Shown one piece after another: positions 41,501-51,800 of a stretch of DNA of 64,000 nucleotides (the stretch's first letter is position 1; each line of letters begins with the position of its first letter). The notes under the pieces are model-generated. The model was not told the origin of the DNA. It ran no database searches and saw only the letters and a program-made list of their open reading frames with translations. The position numbers and the translations under genes were made by a program. This stretch comes from Metridium senile (Eukaryota; Cnidaria; Anthozoa; Actiniaria; Metridiidae): contig OX459106.1 in assembly GCA_949775045.1 (NCBI GenBank), forward strand, positions 1,201,727 to 1,265,726, read 5' to 3'.

Positions 41501-42291
41501 TTTATTACAAGATACAAAAATATTAGAAAAAAACTGCCGCTAATTTGAGAAAACATTTTTTAAATTTGGCTAAAATCGCGTCGTCGCTCAACTCAGTGAG
41601 ACGTGAAGACGATAAATAACAAAGCGCCTGACAAAAAAATATATTTTGATATATATTTTTAATATAGTTTTTACCATAGATGTACTATTTAGGCTTCAAA
41701 GAATGGGATAAAAATGAAAAGAAGTCGATCAGCATCATACTTTGGATTTTAGAACCACTCAAAGTTGACATAAAAGTTAGGTCATTTTTGGTCTTTTTAG
41801 AGCCAGAACCGAGGGTGGTGGTAAACTCCAAAAGTAAAAGTCCGTTGATGCTCATATTTGGCCATTCTTATTTATATCTCATGAATGAAAATGGTATCCA
41901 GCTCTTAACATGTAATAATACTCTATTTACTCGCTAGTTTCCATAGCCTGCGTAGCAGTCCCTCCGTCCGCAGGCTATAGTTTCCATTGCTATTTTTACT
42001 CGTCTATGACTAGTTGCATGGATAACAAGTTTTTTTATTTTTACTCTGTCCTTACCTGTTTGGTATCTGAGAGCAAGGTTTTTCTGTGCTGCTTTCTTGC
42101 TTTTCAATGCTACTCGGAAACTGAGAATGGCGAGCAACTCCTTGAAAGTCTTTTCCAAAAATTCTTACTCTCACATTGCCAGAAAACGCAGATTCATAAT
42201 TGGTGTAATAAAGATTGATGGCTTTCAAAGTCACGACTATGATAAGGATTACGAGTAAAACTAGCTTTTTTTTCAGTAAAATTGTCCTCAT
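35317..42291 (-). CDS. Beta-1,3-galactosyltransferase-like glycosyltransferase (GT31), 339 residues
   Basis: Three exons on the minus strand: 42291-42056, 37689-37101 and 35511-35317; junction phases 2 and 0 match (AACAG|GTAAGG to CTTTAG|T; CACAG|GTAGGT to CACAG|GTC). Type II Golgi protein by architecture: cytosolic MRTILLKKK, transmembrane helix about 10-29, stem to about 85, then the GT31 catalytic domain with LRQAIRQTWGN, the metal-binding KTDDDVYVRVP, RFYGGS, WPTFCHGAFQ and TDDAYMGVVARDFGV. Family knowledge: transfers galactose or N-acetyl-hexosamine in beta-1,3 linkage; which acceptor cannot be told. The length is normal. The orphan exon at 33 kb duplicates its anchor. No mammalian orthologue is claimed. 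Confidence 0.88.
35635..36180. mobile_element. Inverted-repeat element, copy 1
   Basis: Left: CAGCAGTCAAACGACTACGC plus ATGCGTGG. Right: CGCGCATGCGTAATCGTTTG plus ACCGCTGTGTTGG. Longer GC-rich arms lie outside (GCGGGAAGTGGGGGCGAGAT versus CTCCCTTCTCGCCCCATTCC). The interior GTTTGAAGTCGATTTATAAG is shared with 55520-55890. Confidence 0.7.
36185..36390. repeat. About 70-bp tandem repeat, continuation
   Basis: Three more units of the 35092 array. Confidence 0.8.
36556..36800. repeat. Dispersed repeat shared with 60540-60780
   Basis: GTGGACGTCAATCAGCGATA and, inverted, the phrase reading AAAAGACAAATAGAAG in both places. Short coiled-coil-like open frames in it (QISDKLDNLNSEYS; LQISDINSLLRVYA) may derive from one transposon protein. 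Confidence 0.45.
36945..37040. repeat. Repeat shared in reverse with 49715-49815
   Basis: AAAAAGAATAAAAACAAAAC plus the CGTCTCGAGGCGCCATTTTC box is matched in reverse in TAF8 intron 3. It lies next to the 3' end of GT31 exon 2. Confidence 0.6.
37101..37689 (-). CDS. GT31 glycosyltransferase exon 2 (catalytic core)
   Basis: One base plus 196 codons. The acceptor TTTCCTTTAG was chosen because it restores the phase from exon 1 and lies just after an in-frame stop. Carries SIAKRNLRQAIRQTWG, FKYILKTDDDVYVRV, QWYISREEFNETRWPTFCHG and LPAYLYYTQ. Confidence 0.9.
37795..37870. mobile_element. Single arm of the 'GTTCCCTGC..CCATCTT' element
   Basis: ACAGTTCCCTGCGCCATCTT plus TGAAAGGTAGC and TTTGCATCGAAGCGAGACGA match the arms of the inverted repeat at 51187-51375. 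Confidence 0.6.
38120..38822. mobile_element. Decayed 'GGGGTGGACCATT' family element with internal tandem repeat
   Basis: Poly-T runs punctuated by TTGCACG and CTGCACG, ending TAATGGTCCACCCCTTA at 38822. Inside, 38425-38590 holds five copies of a 36-bp unit (TCTCGGATTTTCGTGTTTTT, then GATGTCTCAAAG). Confidence 0.65.
38820..39003. mobile_element. Single arm related to the foldback at 42715-43092
   Basis: TCGAGTTACGGTTAATTACA, CTGTCTCATACCACAGGAAT and AAAAGCCGGGCTCCCTGTGA occur in the same order in both arms of the 42.7-43.1 kb palindrome. Confidence 0.75.
39201..39656. mobile_element. Foldback element built of 'CAAGGAAAAATTG' repeats, about 456 bp
   Basis: Ends AAGCGTCGTTTACACGAGCA and its inverse. 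The interior has at least eight copies of TTGTCAAGGAAAAATTG in both directions. GCGTTTG stands near both ends and may be a target duplication. Similar in plan to 60865-61091. Confidence 0.8.
40000..40420 (-). mobile_element. Possible LINE 3' untranslated region, minus strand
   Basis: The minus strand contains GCCTTCGGGCTGCAATGTTT then TTTGAAATAAATATATC, which looks like a retroelement 3' end with a polyadenylation-like tail. TACGAATACTAGATCAAGAA recurs in reverse near 45960. No coding part seen. Confidence 0.4.
40420..41880. other. Gene-free AT-rich intron/intergenic stretch
   Basis: No exon recognised on either strand within GT31 intron 1 here; no well-defined inverted repeat ends. Confidence 0.45.
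41944..41977. mobile_element. 34-bp inverted-repeat insertion with 9-bp target duplication
   Basis: TAGCCTGCG ... CGCAGGCTA encloses 16 bp; TAGTTTCCA is duplicated exactly at 41935-41943 and 41978-41986. The paralogous sequence near 32945-32965 (CGCTAGTTTCCATTGC) has one copy and no insert. The same 9-bp ends and a 9-bp duplication bound the 348-bp element at 54954-55301. A 9-bp duplication is typical of Mutator-like transposition. Confidence 0.88.
42056..42291 (-). CDS. GT31 glycosyltransferase exon 1 (signal anchor and stem)
   Basis: 78 codons plus two bases; ATG at 42291, a basic N-terminus, one hydrophobic helix, then a stem with Ser/Thr/Gln. Ends CSQIPN then AG. A 34-bp palindromic insertion lies in the following intron at 41944-41977. 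Confidence 0.85.
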
Positions 42292-42491
42292 TTTGAATTC
42301 AAATAATGCTCACACAAATTGATCTCAATTGTAAATCTTCTTTCCTGCTATTATCATGGGCAGCAGAGTATCGTTCGCGTTTGTATTCGCTTGTAACAGT
42401 CGCTTATTTGTTTGCTTTGTTATTCCATTGACCCTAGCTTTGTCATATTTCTAGCTGCTATTTCAATCTCGTGATGTTTAGTCTATCTGTA

Positions 42492-42631
42492 GCCTCCTCC
42501 GCAGGCATCTCTTTGGCAGAAAAAACGAAGAAAAAGAAAACACTTCGCGGGCTTCCTGTTGCATATGGCGGAAGCCCAGAGTCAACAAAGGAAGCCCAGA
42601 GTCAAGAGTTGCATGCGGAGGAGGCTAGCAT
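42492..42631. mobile_element. Inverted-repeat element, 'CCTCCTCCGCA' family
   Basis: GCCTCCTCCGCAGGCATCTC ... GGGCTTCCTGTTG and the inverse GTTGCATGCGGAGGAGGCTA with GGAAGCCCAGAG. Related copies at 7.5 and 13.4 kb. Confidence 0.7.
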
Positions 42632-43765
42632 GGTACTACCCTGGGTTCCAGAGGCTCTAGAGGGGATTGGGGCGAGACCCCCGGCGGGGAAGCGAAAGGC
42701 GGAGAGAGCCTCTGGTCTCACCACAGGGAGCCCGGCTTTTTGTCGTTTCTTTTCATTTTTCTCTCTCTTTATTTACGCTAATAATACGCTATATTATGTT
42801 TGCATCGGGTTTCCTGTGGTATGAGACAGTTCTGACGTATCGTTTAACATGTTGATGTAATTAACAGTAACTCGATAGGAGGATAAACTCTTATCTGTAA
42901 CGCACTCTCTAGTGCGTTACAGATAAGAGTTTAATCCTCCTATCGAGTTACTGTTAATTACATCATTTCGGAACTGTCTCATACCACAGGAATCCCGATG
43001 CAAACATAATATAGCGCATCAATAGCGTAAATAAAAAGAGAGAAAAAAAAGAAAAGAAACGACAAAAAGCCGGGCTCCCTGTGGTCTCACGAGGCACTAA
43101 TCTCACTTTCGCGAATCAACCAATACGATTGAAATAGGAGCTAGATATTTACTAAAGGTCAATATATACCAAGCAAACGGTTGAAACTATAAATAAAACA
43201 TAGATAAACAATGTAAAAGCGAATGCAAACGCAAATAGTAGTCGCTCGTAGTCCAACATGAAAAACTGTCATCCATTCTCTGCTCCAAATGCAAGCGAAC
43301 GTTTAAAAGTTAAGACTGGAGAAACTCAGTTCAATTGCGTAAATTCAAAAAGATTTGCCACGGTATAAACTCCACGAACAGCTTGAAATATATATCAATG
43401 ATTACCCGCTTCTTGTGGGTAATACTGCTAAAACATCTTTCCCTTTTAATAATGCACAAAAGCACATATTATTCTTCCATAGCTCTTCTCTTCTTGAACA
43501 AACATTCGCCGTATCAGTTATGAACATCATGTCACACGAAAACAAAACCAGTTTTAATTAGGTGACAATAAATACTCATACAGACAAATCAGAGCGCTGT
43601 TTCTTTCGGATGTTATTAAGAACCAATCAAACGACGAGTACAGATTCTGTACTCGCGAAAGTGAGATTAGTGCCTCGTGAGACCAGAGGCTCTCTCCGCC
43701 TTTCGCTTCCCCGCCGGGGGTCTCGCCCCAATCCCCTCTAGAGCCTCTGGAACCCAGGGTAGCAT
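42632..43765. mobile_element. Nested inverted repeats (three levels)
   Basis: The outer GC-rich arms 42632-42722 and 43676-43765 (GGGGCGAGACCCCCGGCGGG and inverse) are nearly perfect. Between them, 42715-43092 is a palindrome with arms of about 185 bp (CACAGGGAGCCCGGCTTTTT and inverse) around CACTCTCTAGTGCG. 43086-43678 is bounded by ACGAGGCACTAATCTCACTT and its inverse. No product inferred; small open frames across it are mirror artefacts. Confidence 0.8.
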
Positions 43766-43965
43766 GGTACTTGAATCTGGTGCATGCTGGCCCTGGGGGT
43801 GGGGAGAGAGGGAAAAGGGGACGGAGGGCCTGCAGCGAAGACCCTTGATTTTCCATTACGCCCTCTTCCTAGCACTGTTTGTTGTCTGGTTTAGCTGTCA
43901 TAATTGTCACCTCCATTACTAGTGTTTCCTAACATAAAAACTTCGTATTTCAAAATATATTACTA

Positions 43966-44030
43966 TAGTCTCTGTACTATGGAATTATATCACGATCTAT
44001 TTTGGCCTCGAAGTGATATATATAGACCAA
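43966..44030. repeat. 63-bp direct repeat, left copy
   Basis: ACTATAGTCTCTGTACTATG, GAATTATATCACGATCTATT, TTGGCCTCGAAGTGATATAT. The right copy at 45372-45434 differs at about two positions. Confidence 0.85.
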
Positions 44031-44209
44031 ATCACGTTTCACGGATTGGTGCTAAATCTCGCCAATCTCCAGTCGGAGGCTAAATCTTGTTAATCACGTT
44101 TCTAGGGGATGACTCAAATCACGTTTCACAGACCCCCAAAAGGCCATTTCTCGTTTCTCGATCAATTAAAAAGGTAATTTCTCGTTTCTCGATAACCATC
44201 TATAAATAA

Positions 44210-44845
44210 AGCTGCCAGTAAACTGCTAATTACTGCGACTTTCACAAACATGCGAACTCCAAGGCTCAAATACTGAACTCGTTTTTGTAGTTTTCGCTTC
44301 CGTCAATCAAACGCCCGATATTTCCAGACTGCTTTCCACGAAGTATCGACATTCAATATGGCCGAGTTTATAAAAGGTTTGTTCATGATGTTGAAGAATC
44401 CTCAGAGAAATTAAAAGCCGTGAAACTCCTACATTTAGAGGAGACTTTAACATGTTTAATCGTCGATGAAGAGGGAGAGCAAGTATTAAAGTATCACAAT
44501 ATACTTCTAAGTGAGTTGGAATGTCTAAAACAAATGTGTTCGATCATTGCTTTTGTTGTGGAATTCACACTTCACTTTAATCGAACTTCAAACGATTTGA
44601 GTCTCCTCTAAATAGGAGTCGTTTCGATTCGCAGCTATTATTTCCTCTAAAAAAGTCTTCAAAATCGTCGCAAAATCTTTCAAATTCCATCATATTGAAT
44701 GTCGTTACTACGGAAAGCATCCGGGAAATGTCGGAAGTTTGATTGACGGAAGCGAAAACTCATAAAACGAGTTCGGTATTTTAGCGTTGGAGTTCGCATG
44801 TTTGTGAAAATTGCAGTAAAGCGGAGATTGGGTTTTTAATTACTG
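44210..44845. mobile_element. TIR element with long imperfect arms and an internal ORF
   Basis: TTTCACAAACATGCGAACTC, TTTTCGCTTCCGTCAATCAA and GACATTCAATATGG in the left arm are inverted in the right arm. The middle (44340-44611) encodes an open frame. Confidence 0.8.
44287..44611 (+). CDS. Unrecognised ORF inside a TIR element
   Basis: Open from just after a stop at 44287 to TAA at 44611; internal part AVKLLHLEETLTCLIVDEEG and ECLKQMCSIIAFVVEF looks protein-like with amphipathic helices. The first ATG in frame is late (44420). No family recognised. It might be a captured gene fragment or chance. Confidence 0.25.
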
Positions 44846-45060
44846 AATATACTTAAGATTTAAGTACCATGCTAGCTAGTGCATTCAACATGGACACCGA
44901 GACTCGTGAAGTGTCCAATTGAAAGTGTACTTTTATATGTTTGATTAAAATCACAATCACCACTTTGGCCTCGGCTTCTATGATTTATGATCTATACAGT
45001 CTAAGATCTTTGATATACGCTTCATACATCAAAACCTTTATGCAATTTGGTGTATACATA

Positions 45061-45290
45061 CACCTACTTGCAGTAAGGTTGTCATACAAAATAGAACTGT
45101 TTGTCACAAAGAAAATAGAACATTTGTGATTTAGTGCGAAAGGAATTAATTAAAAGACAAAAGAGAGAGTTCAGCTTGAGTGATCTTCTTTTGTCTTTTA
45201 ATCAATTCCTATCGTACTAAATCCTAATGTTCTATTTTCTTTATAACAAATGAGAATATTTTTGTATGACAACCTTACTGCAAGTAGGTG
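45061..45290. mobile_element. Palindromic MITE, 230 bp
   Basis: CACCTACTTGCAGTAAGGTT and its inverse at the ends; the inner arms CCTTTCGCACTAAATCACAA/TTAATTCC and inverse pair around AGAGTTCAGCTTGAGTGATC. A fragment of the centre occurs at 56030-56110. Confidence 0.85.
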
Positions 45291-45371
45291 CTGATATAGA
45301 GACCGAGACTGTTGAAGTGGTATTGAAAGTGTTTATTGTTTGATTACAACTACCACTTCGGTCTCCGTTTA

Positions 45372-45434
45372 ACTATAGTCTCTGTACTCTGGAATTATAT
45401 CACGATCTATTTTGGCCTCGAAGTAATATATAAC
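45372..45434. repeat. 63-bp direct repeat, right copy
   Basis: Matches 43966-44028. The two copies bracket about 1.35 kb of transposon-like sequence. Confidence 0.85.
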
Positions 45435-45595
45435 AAACAAACAAACAAACAAACAAACAAACAAACAAACAAACAAACAAACAAACAAACAAACAAACAA
45501 ACAAACAAACAAACAAACAAACAAACAAACAAACAAACAAACAAACAAACAAACAAACAAACAAACAAACAAACAAACAAACAAACAAACAAACA
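45432..45595. repeat. (AAAC)n microsatellite, about 41 perfect units
   Basis: Uninterrupted tetranucleotide of about 164 bp. Open frames through it in both directions are artefacts. Confidence 0.98.
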
Positions 45596-45715
45596 AGAAT
45601 CTTTAAATCAATTAATTAATAAAAAATAAATCATTTGAATCTCGAATAATCGGCTTTATTATGTTGGGATTCCTGTGTTGTTTTCCATCGCACTAGACTG
45701 GTATCGAGAGTGTGG

Positions 45716-45723
45716 TCACGTGA
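45716..45723. promoter_or_regulatory. E-box palindrome TCACGTGA upstream of TAF8
   Basis: Perfect TCACGTGA 15 bp before the TAF8 ATG, next to AAGATGGCGG, a YY1-like start-site motif common at housekeeping promoters. The role is inferred from motif identity only. Confidence 0.4.
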
Positions 45724-45738
45724 TTATTCAGTTTCAAG

Positions 45739-45868
45739 ATGGCGGCCGATTCTAGTTGTGTTCAAAGAAATATTCTTCAAATGTCAGTGAGCGCTATTTG
45801 CCGAGAACAGGGATTTTCCTCTGCATCAAGGCTGGCGATTGAAACTTTAACAGAGATGCTTCAAAGCT
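45739..45868 (+). CDS. TAF8: TAF8 exon 1
   Basis: 43 codons plus one base; start AAGATGGCGGCC in a strong context; donor AGCT|GTAAGT. First half of the histone fold. Confidence 0.95.
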
Positions 45869-48800
45869 GTAAGTTTGAAATAGCGATTAATATTGTAATG
45901 ATTTGAAATTGTAAAGTTTCGTTTGTGCTACATGACGAAATTCGCCGAAACCAGAGGGTTTCTTGATCTAGTATTTGCAATTGTATTTATCATTTGTACG
46001 TCTGTGTAAGTTTTCGTTAACCTCAAGAAAAAACATTTATCGTTGATTCACAAACCATCAGATTTACTAACGCTACAGCATGTAGAAAATACCTCTGGTA
46101 AGAGCAAATGGAGAAGAGCTTCGTTCGCGAGCGATTTAGACTGAAATTTCTTTGTCGTTCAAGCGAATAATTCGCCTGGATTCAAATAGAACGGCTTAAA
46201 AATAATTGAAAATATAAAGAAATAATTGTTTAATGTTTTATTTGTTAAATCAGGCTATATATTTCAGGTATAGCTGGTAGGGGCCTGCTGTCTCACACAC
46301 ACATTCTGCCCGGCATTCTGTATTTGGGCAATTCCATATGAGAGAGCAAAAATTCATCAAAATGAAAACAAATAATCTGAGGCCAACTACACAATATTTG
46401 AATAGAGTAAAAGTTGAGTGATTGGAAAATATATGACTCAAGTAGAAATTGGCACTACGTTAACTTTCAGGGGTGTCCCCAATGAGTCTTCGGCATATTT
46501 CAGAAGTATTTAAGGTATATCTGGCACCTTGGATTATTCTTACCTAACTATTTATCCATAATTTACCCTAAAAAGCTTCATTAGCTATAGCATGGCTGTT
46601 TTCAACTAATTTTTTAGTTTTCAGTAAAAATCCTAATTTGCTCTTCCTCACCCCTCCCCCCTCAGTCAAAACTGCAAAATTCCAGGCAAAAGCAACCATT
46701 TCAAGTGTGAAATGAGTAGATTATTTCATACAATGTACAATGTAACGTCCATGACAGGACCTGTAACGTCCTTGACACCATTCTTTGTCCAATCAGGGGA
46801 GACATAAAAGACGGACTGAAAAACTGACTAACTTTTATCTTTAACAAAGATAATATCCGATCAAGATTTAATATCCACAGACAATTCAAAGGAATATCAA
46901 GTTATACATGCTCACTTGAAAGAGTGGTTTATTTAGTGTAACGTCCATGACACATGTGTTTTATATTTTTTATCCAAGGCATGTGAAAAGAAAGGGAAAA
47001 CATTTCTTTTTTATAAAACTAATAACACCATTTCATTAGATAATATCAGCATGAAAAATGTTACATTAATTTCTCCTAGCAATTTTAGAATGTCATTTTA
47101 AGTTCCAAAAAGTGTTCAAATGTAACGTCCATGATCATGGAATTGCCCATTTACAAGTACAGTTGTACACTATTTTTAAACTCAAATGTTGATTGTTTTG
47201 TGGAGGGAGGAAAACTGGATAACCCGGAGAAAAACCCTTGGCTTGTGGCATGAGAGAGAACAACACATCAAACAAACTCTATTCAGTTGTCGCCCGAGCC
47301 GGGAATCAAACCGATGTTACAGTGGTGAAAGCCAAAATTAGCATACATGTGAGCTGCCAGTTATGTGTGCTAAAATATTAAATGTAGGGGTAGTGAGTGA
47401 GAGTGTGTCGAATACTTTTAAAAACGTTAGTCACTGGCTAGGGAGATTCGGCAATGACTCCCTAGAGCTATCTCAAGCAGTCAAACATAAAACAATGATT
47501 TAAAATTAATTTAATTTATAAATAATCATTATTTTGTAGATTTATCAGAGCTGGCACGGGGATCCAAGACACATTGTGAACTGTCGACAAGGGTAAAACC
47601 GACATTAGGAGATGTTAGAATGGCACTTATTGATCTAGGTAAGATATTAATCATTAGGTCTATATCAAGTTAATTATGTCAAGATGGTACTTAGGAATCA
47701 TATTAAAAATAAATTTTTATGAACTACTTTTTAACCGCCGACCAGTTGGCTTAGTTGGTTAAGCTCTGGACTACAGTGTGGGAGGTGCGAGGTTTGTGTC
47801 CCGGCCGAACCAATACTCAGGGTCTTAAAATATTTGAGGAGAAGGTCAGCTGCCTTTGTGATTAAATCTGCAAATGGTTAGACCTTCACATCTTCTCAGA
47901 TAAGGACGTAAAACCATAGGTTCTGTCCATCTTAATCACTCTAATCGTATATAAGGCGGACGTTAACGATCATGTTGTGCTGTTCGCAAAGAGTAGGGGA
48001 TTTTCTCCTGGTACAGCACTCACGATTGTAAACTGTCTCTAGCAGTGCGATAAGTCCTCCACTTGTAACATAAGAAATTGTAAACAGTCACTGAAAAGCC
48101 CTGAGGGGAGTGTCTGTATATAGATCTGTATCTGTAACAGCTAAGATTTTAATGAGCCAAGCATTTTGAGGGCCATCAATCAAAATACTAGAAACAATTT
48201 AGATAGACTGAGTAATCCAAAAATGGTGCTCCATCGATTGATTGATTGCTTTTATTTTTACTCATATATATATCTTTTTAATACATCTTTTAACAATTTT
48301 TTACATTATAATGTTAAATATAGCTAATTCAATTAACGTTGTCGCTGATTTATAATGCCTAAAGCCTAATCGTGGGACCGAAAAGGATTGTGGGGTATCT
48401 TTTATCGAGGCATTTCTTGATGAATAAGGGGTGGACGGCGTGTAAAACAATCAAAGTGTATTTGCAAGTGCTCCTCAATGGAAACAAAAACACAAATTAC
48501 AGTTTATATACATCTTAAAACTCATGAAATCTTAAAATCCCATGACCACATTGACTCTCAAGATTAGGCTTTAGGCTTGTTTCAGCGACAATTATGTTAA
48601 TTTAATTAGCTATTGTCAGTAAAAGAAAAATAACATTTATTAATTAACTAATTTCTATCAATATTACATAGTACTTAGTAGTGGAAAAGGGATAACTTAT
48701 TATTATATAGAAATTAGTATTTTTGTTGGAGCCTGGAGGTCAAATTAACAATAGTTTTTCGAAATTGACCTCCAGCCTTTTTATATTAACATTTTTTGAC

Positions 48801-51800
48801 AGAATGTAAATCTCATCCCCTGCTATCAGAGGTTACGTTTTACACTGTGCCATGCCGGTACATGCCTCTGCTAGCATTTATGGATTTATGGTATCATAAA
48901 ATTAATACGCTAAGCAAAAAATGTCTGCATCTTATTCCAATAAACCCGTCCACTGTGCCACCAAACAAATTCCATAAAATTAAATGCTAAGAACAGGTAA
49001 TTGTGGGTGCAATAAATTTAAACGAGAAATTAAATGTTTGCAAAACTAGAAATCAAATTCGTCTCTCAGCGATCTCACCTCAGCCGCCATCTTGGATTAT
49101 CATTGACACCGAGAGCCCAATCATTACAAAGAGCAACCCAAGCATTAGGAAAAGTAGTGAATTTTTCATGGCTACCTTGACTAGTAAAACATATTTAATT
49201 AAGCCATATAAGACTGCCAACAGTCCCCTCTTTTCCCTCTGCATTCCCCCCAAAAAAATCAGAAGTGCAGGATTGGATCACTTTGTCAAACTTTAAAATA
49301 TCAAACGGTAGTAATGTATTTGTTTGTGCATTCATCAAAACTTTTCTCATTCACAGGTGCTGATTTAGATTCCATTCCTGTTTATGCACAAAGGAATCAT
49401 AGGCTTCACCTAAACAACCGTAAGTCATCGTTGTAGTTCTACCATGCAAGCAAGGGTTTGTTCTCTTTCCTTAGAGCAACGAGAAAAGTAACTTCTGCCA
49501 GCACCTTGACTTGCATCCACAATCTGGATCTGATGTAAACATTGTGAGCTTTCACATTGATAAACTGGTTTAAACTGGAATTGAGTGATGATTTTACCAG
49601 TTTAAAACCAGTTTATCAACATGAAAGCTCATAATGTTGACATCAGATCCAGAATGTGGATGCAAGTCACAGATGCTGGCAGAGGTTAGTAGCGCGCAAT
49701 AATTGTTTGTTAAAACAAACAGTTCCAAAATGACGCCTCGAGACAGCAACGATTTCGGTTACTTTTAGGCATTTGTGTTTTGTTTTTATTCTTTTTTATT
49801 GCTGATAGAACAGCAGAGAGTTTTTTTTTTTAATTTAAAGATAATATAAAATTTTTTTGTAAACTTTGAAAGAAATAACTTAGATGATTTTTAAGTTGAG
49901 CAGGTTCCCATTTAAATCTGTACTTTCCCATTTAAATCTGTACTTTCCCATATAAATCTGTACTTACAGTATGCAAATTTTGTTGATGTGTGCTAAACAC
50001 ACAGATCAACCAATCAGAAAAGTTCACTTCAGAAATAATATACTCTGATTGGTTGGTTGATCTGTGTGTTTAGCACACATCAACGCAATTTGCATAAGTA
50101 CAGATTTAAATGGGAAAGTACAGAATTAAATGGGAACCTGTTTTTTTTCTTTCTTATTTTCACTTCAATGAAAATGTTGTATTCCAACAGCTTTAAAGTC
50201 TAAGATCATGCCAACACCAAAAGCTTTAGAAGCTGGTAACAAACAGACAAGACCGTCTTACATACCAACACATCTGCCTTCGTTTCCTGATCCTCATTCT
50301 TACGTCAAAACACCAGTAAGTATTATCTTCACTTAGACCACAGGCAGCCCAACTACTTGATCTGACAATTTTTTTAAATCGTATGAAATATTTTTTTACT
50401 GTGCACCAAGCACGCTTTATTGAACAAAAGTTTTGTGTTATTCTTTGAGCACACAGGCGGGCTTCCTGTGGTGTATTTGTTTGAATGAGCGCAGATGGAA
50501 TTCCTGTGGCTTTTCACACACAATTTGCTCGAATACTCACGCCGTGTCGAATACTACTTTTTCAATTCTTTTGATTTCTGTTGTGATTGAGAAAGTCGCG
50601 TGGGATCCTGCACGACAAACCAATCAACACATTGAGGGGTACTGGGAACGACAGTCCCAAAATGCATCAGCCATATCCACCATCAAAGTTGTCGCAAAAA
50701 GTGCTTAAAAATTACTTTTTGGTCCTTAAAAACTCCTTTTTAACGGACATCATCACAAACCCTGATATTTAGATGACTGTAAACATGGTAGCCAGCCAAT
50801 CAGAGCGTGCATGGTATATTTTATAACACAAGATATAATATTTTAGAGTACAAACTTTAAAAGCATGAAACATAAATAGTACTACTAAATAGTGATATTT
50901 ATGCTAATTCTATTCTTTTCTATTGTTTAATAAGCACTATTTAGTACTACTTGTTTCACAGGTATAATGCTTGTTCTCTACAATCAGTGTTGTATTTCTA
51001 AAAAATAGTTCAAAACTATCTAATGATGTTCCTGCACTGTTTTGTTATTTGTATTGTTTATTTTTAGACATCAAGACAACTGAGTGAAGAATATAAAGCA
51101 GTCAGAGAGAGATATGCCAGTCAACGCAAAGAAATAGAACAAGGACTAGCTAAGTATGACTGATATCATAGACATTATTCAATAGTCCCATTCCCAGTTC
51201 CCTGCACCATCTTAGGTAGCCTGGCCTTTGCATTGAAGCGAGACAATTGTTGAGCTTGCAATCATCGAGACCTTTTAACACCTTGTCGAACAATTATTCT
51301 CTTGCATGCTCAACATTCCTCTTGCTTCAATGCAAAGGATCGCTACCTTTCAAAATGGCGCAGGATACTGTGATGAAGAAATAGAAAACGAGGCAGCGTG
51401 CTCTGTTGAGTTATAGAGCACGTGGGGATTTTAAGAAGACAAGAGAAGTGTTAGGAGAAGCATGACGCGTAGCGGAGTGCTTCTCAGCGATTCTCGAGTC
51501 TTCTTAAAATTCCCAAGTGCTCTATAACTCGACAGAACACTGCTGCCGAGTTTTCTATTTCTTTTATAAAATATACAGTAGTTACAATCAAACAAATCGA
51601 CGCTCCGTGCACTGTTGAGTTATAGAGAACGCTTCTCAGCCAATCAGAGCACGCGATTTATATCAAATATTTTATAAGGGAATTATTGTGTCAATACTTT
51701 CCCAATACAATCCTCTTTAAAGATAGACCTTATTAAATTTTGTACTATTTTGTACTAGATTTCTTGCGAAGACGGCAGAACATAAATCGCCTGTATGCCA

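Noticed and set aside
42471..42855. 117-codon plus-strand frame with EKTKKKKTLRGLP
   Set aside because: Lies across the arms of nested foldback elements; the reverse arms give mirrored frames.
45336..45629. Lys-Gln-Thr-Asn and Phe-Val-Cys-Leu repeat proteins
   Set aside because: Direct translation of a perfect (AAAC)n tract in both directions.
47738..47815. Possible tRNA gene
   Set aside because: Has A- and B-box-like motifs but continues into a retroelement body shared with 3.5 kb and lacks a full cloverleaf; a tRNA-derived SINE is the better reading.
49078..49167. Minus-strand 29-codon frame starting MKNSLLFLMLGLLFVMIGLS, like a signal peptide
   Set aside because: It reaches a stop before the only good donor (GGCTGAG|GTGAGA), and no continuing exon was found. 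Alternatively ATGGCGGCTGAG|GTGAGA could be a tiny first exon on the minus strand, but nothing supports it.
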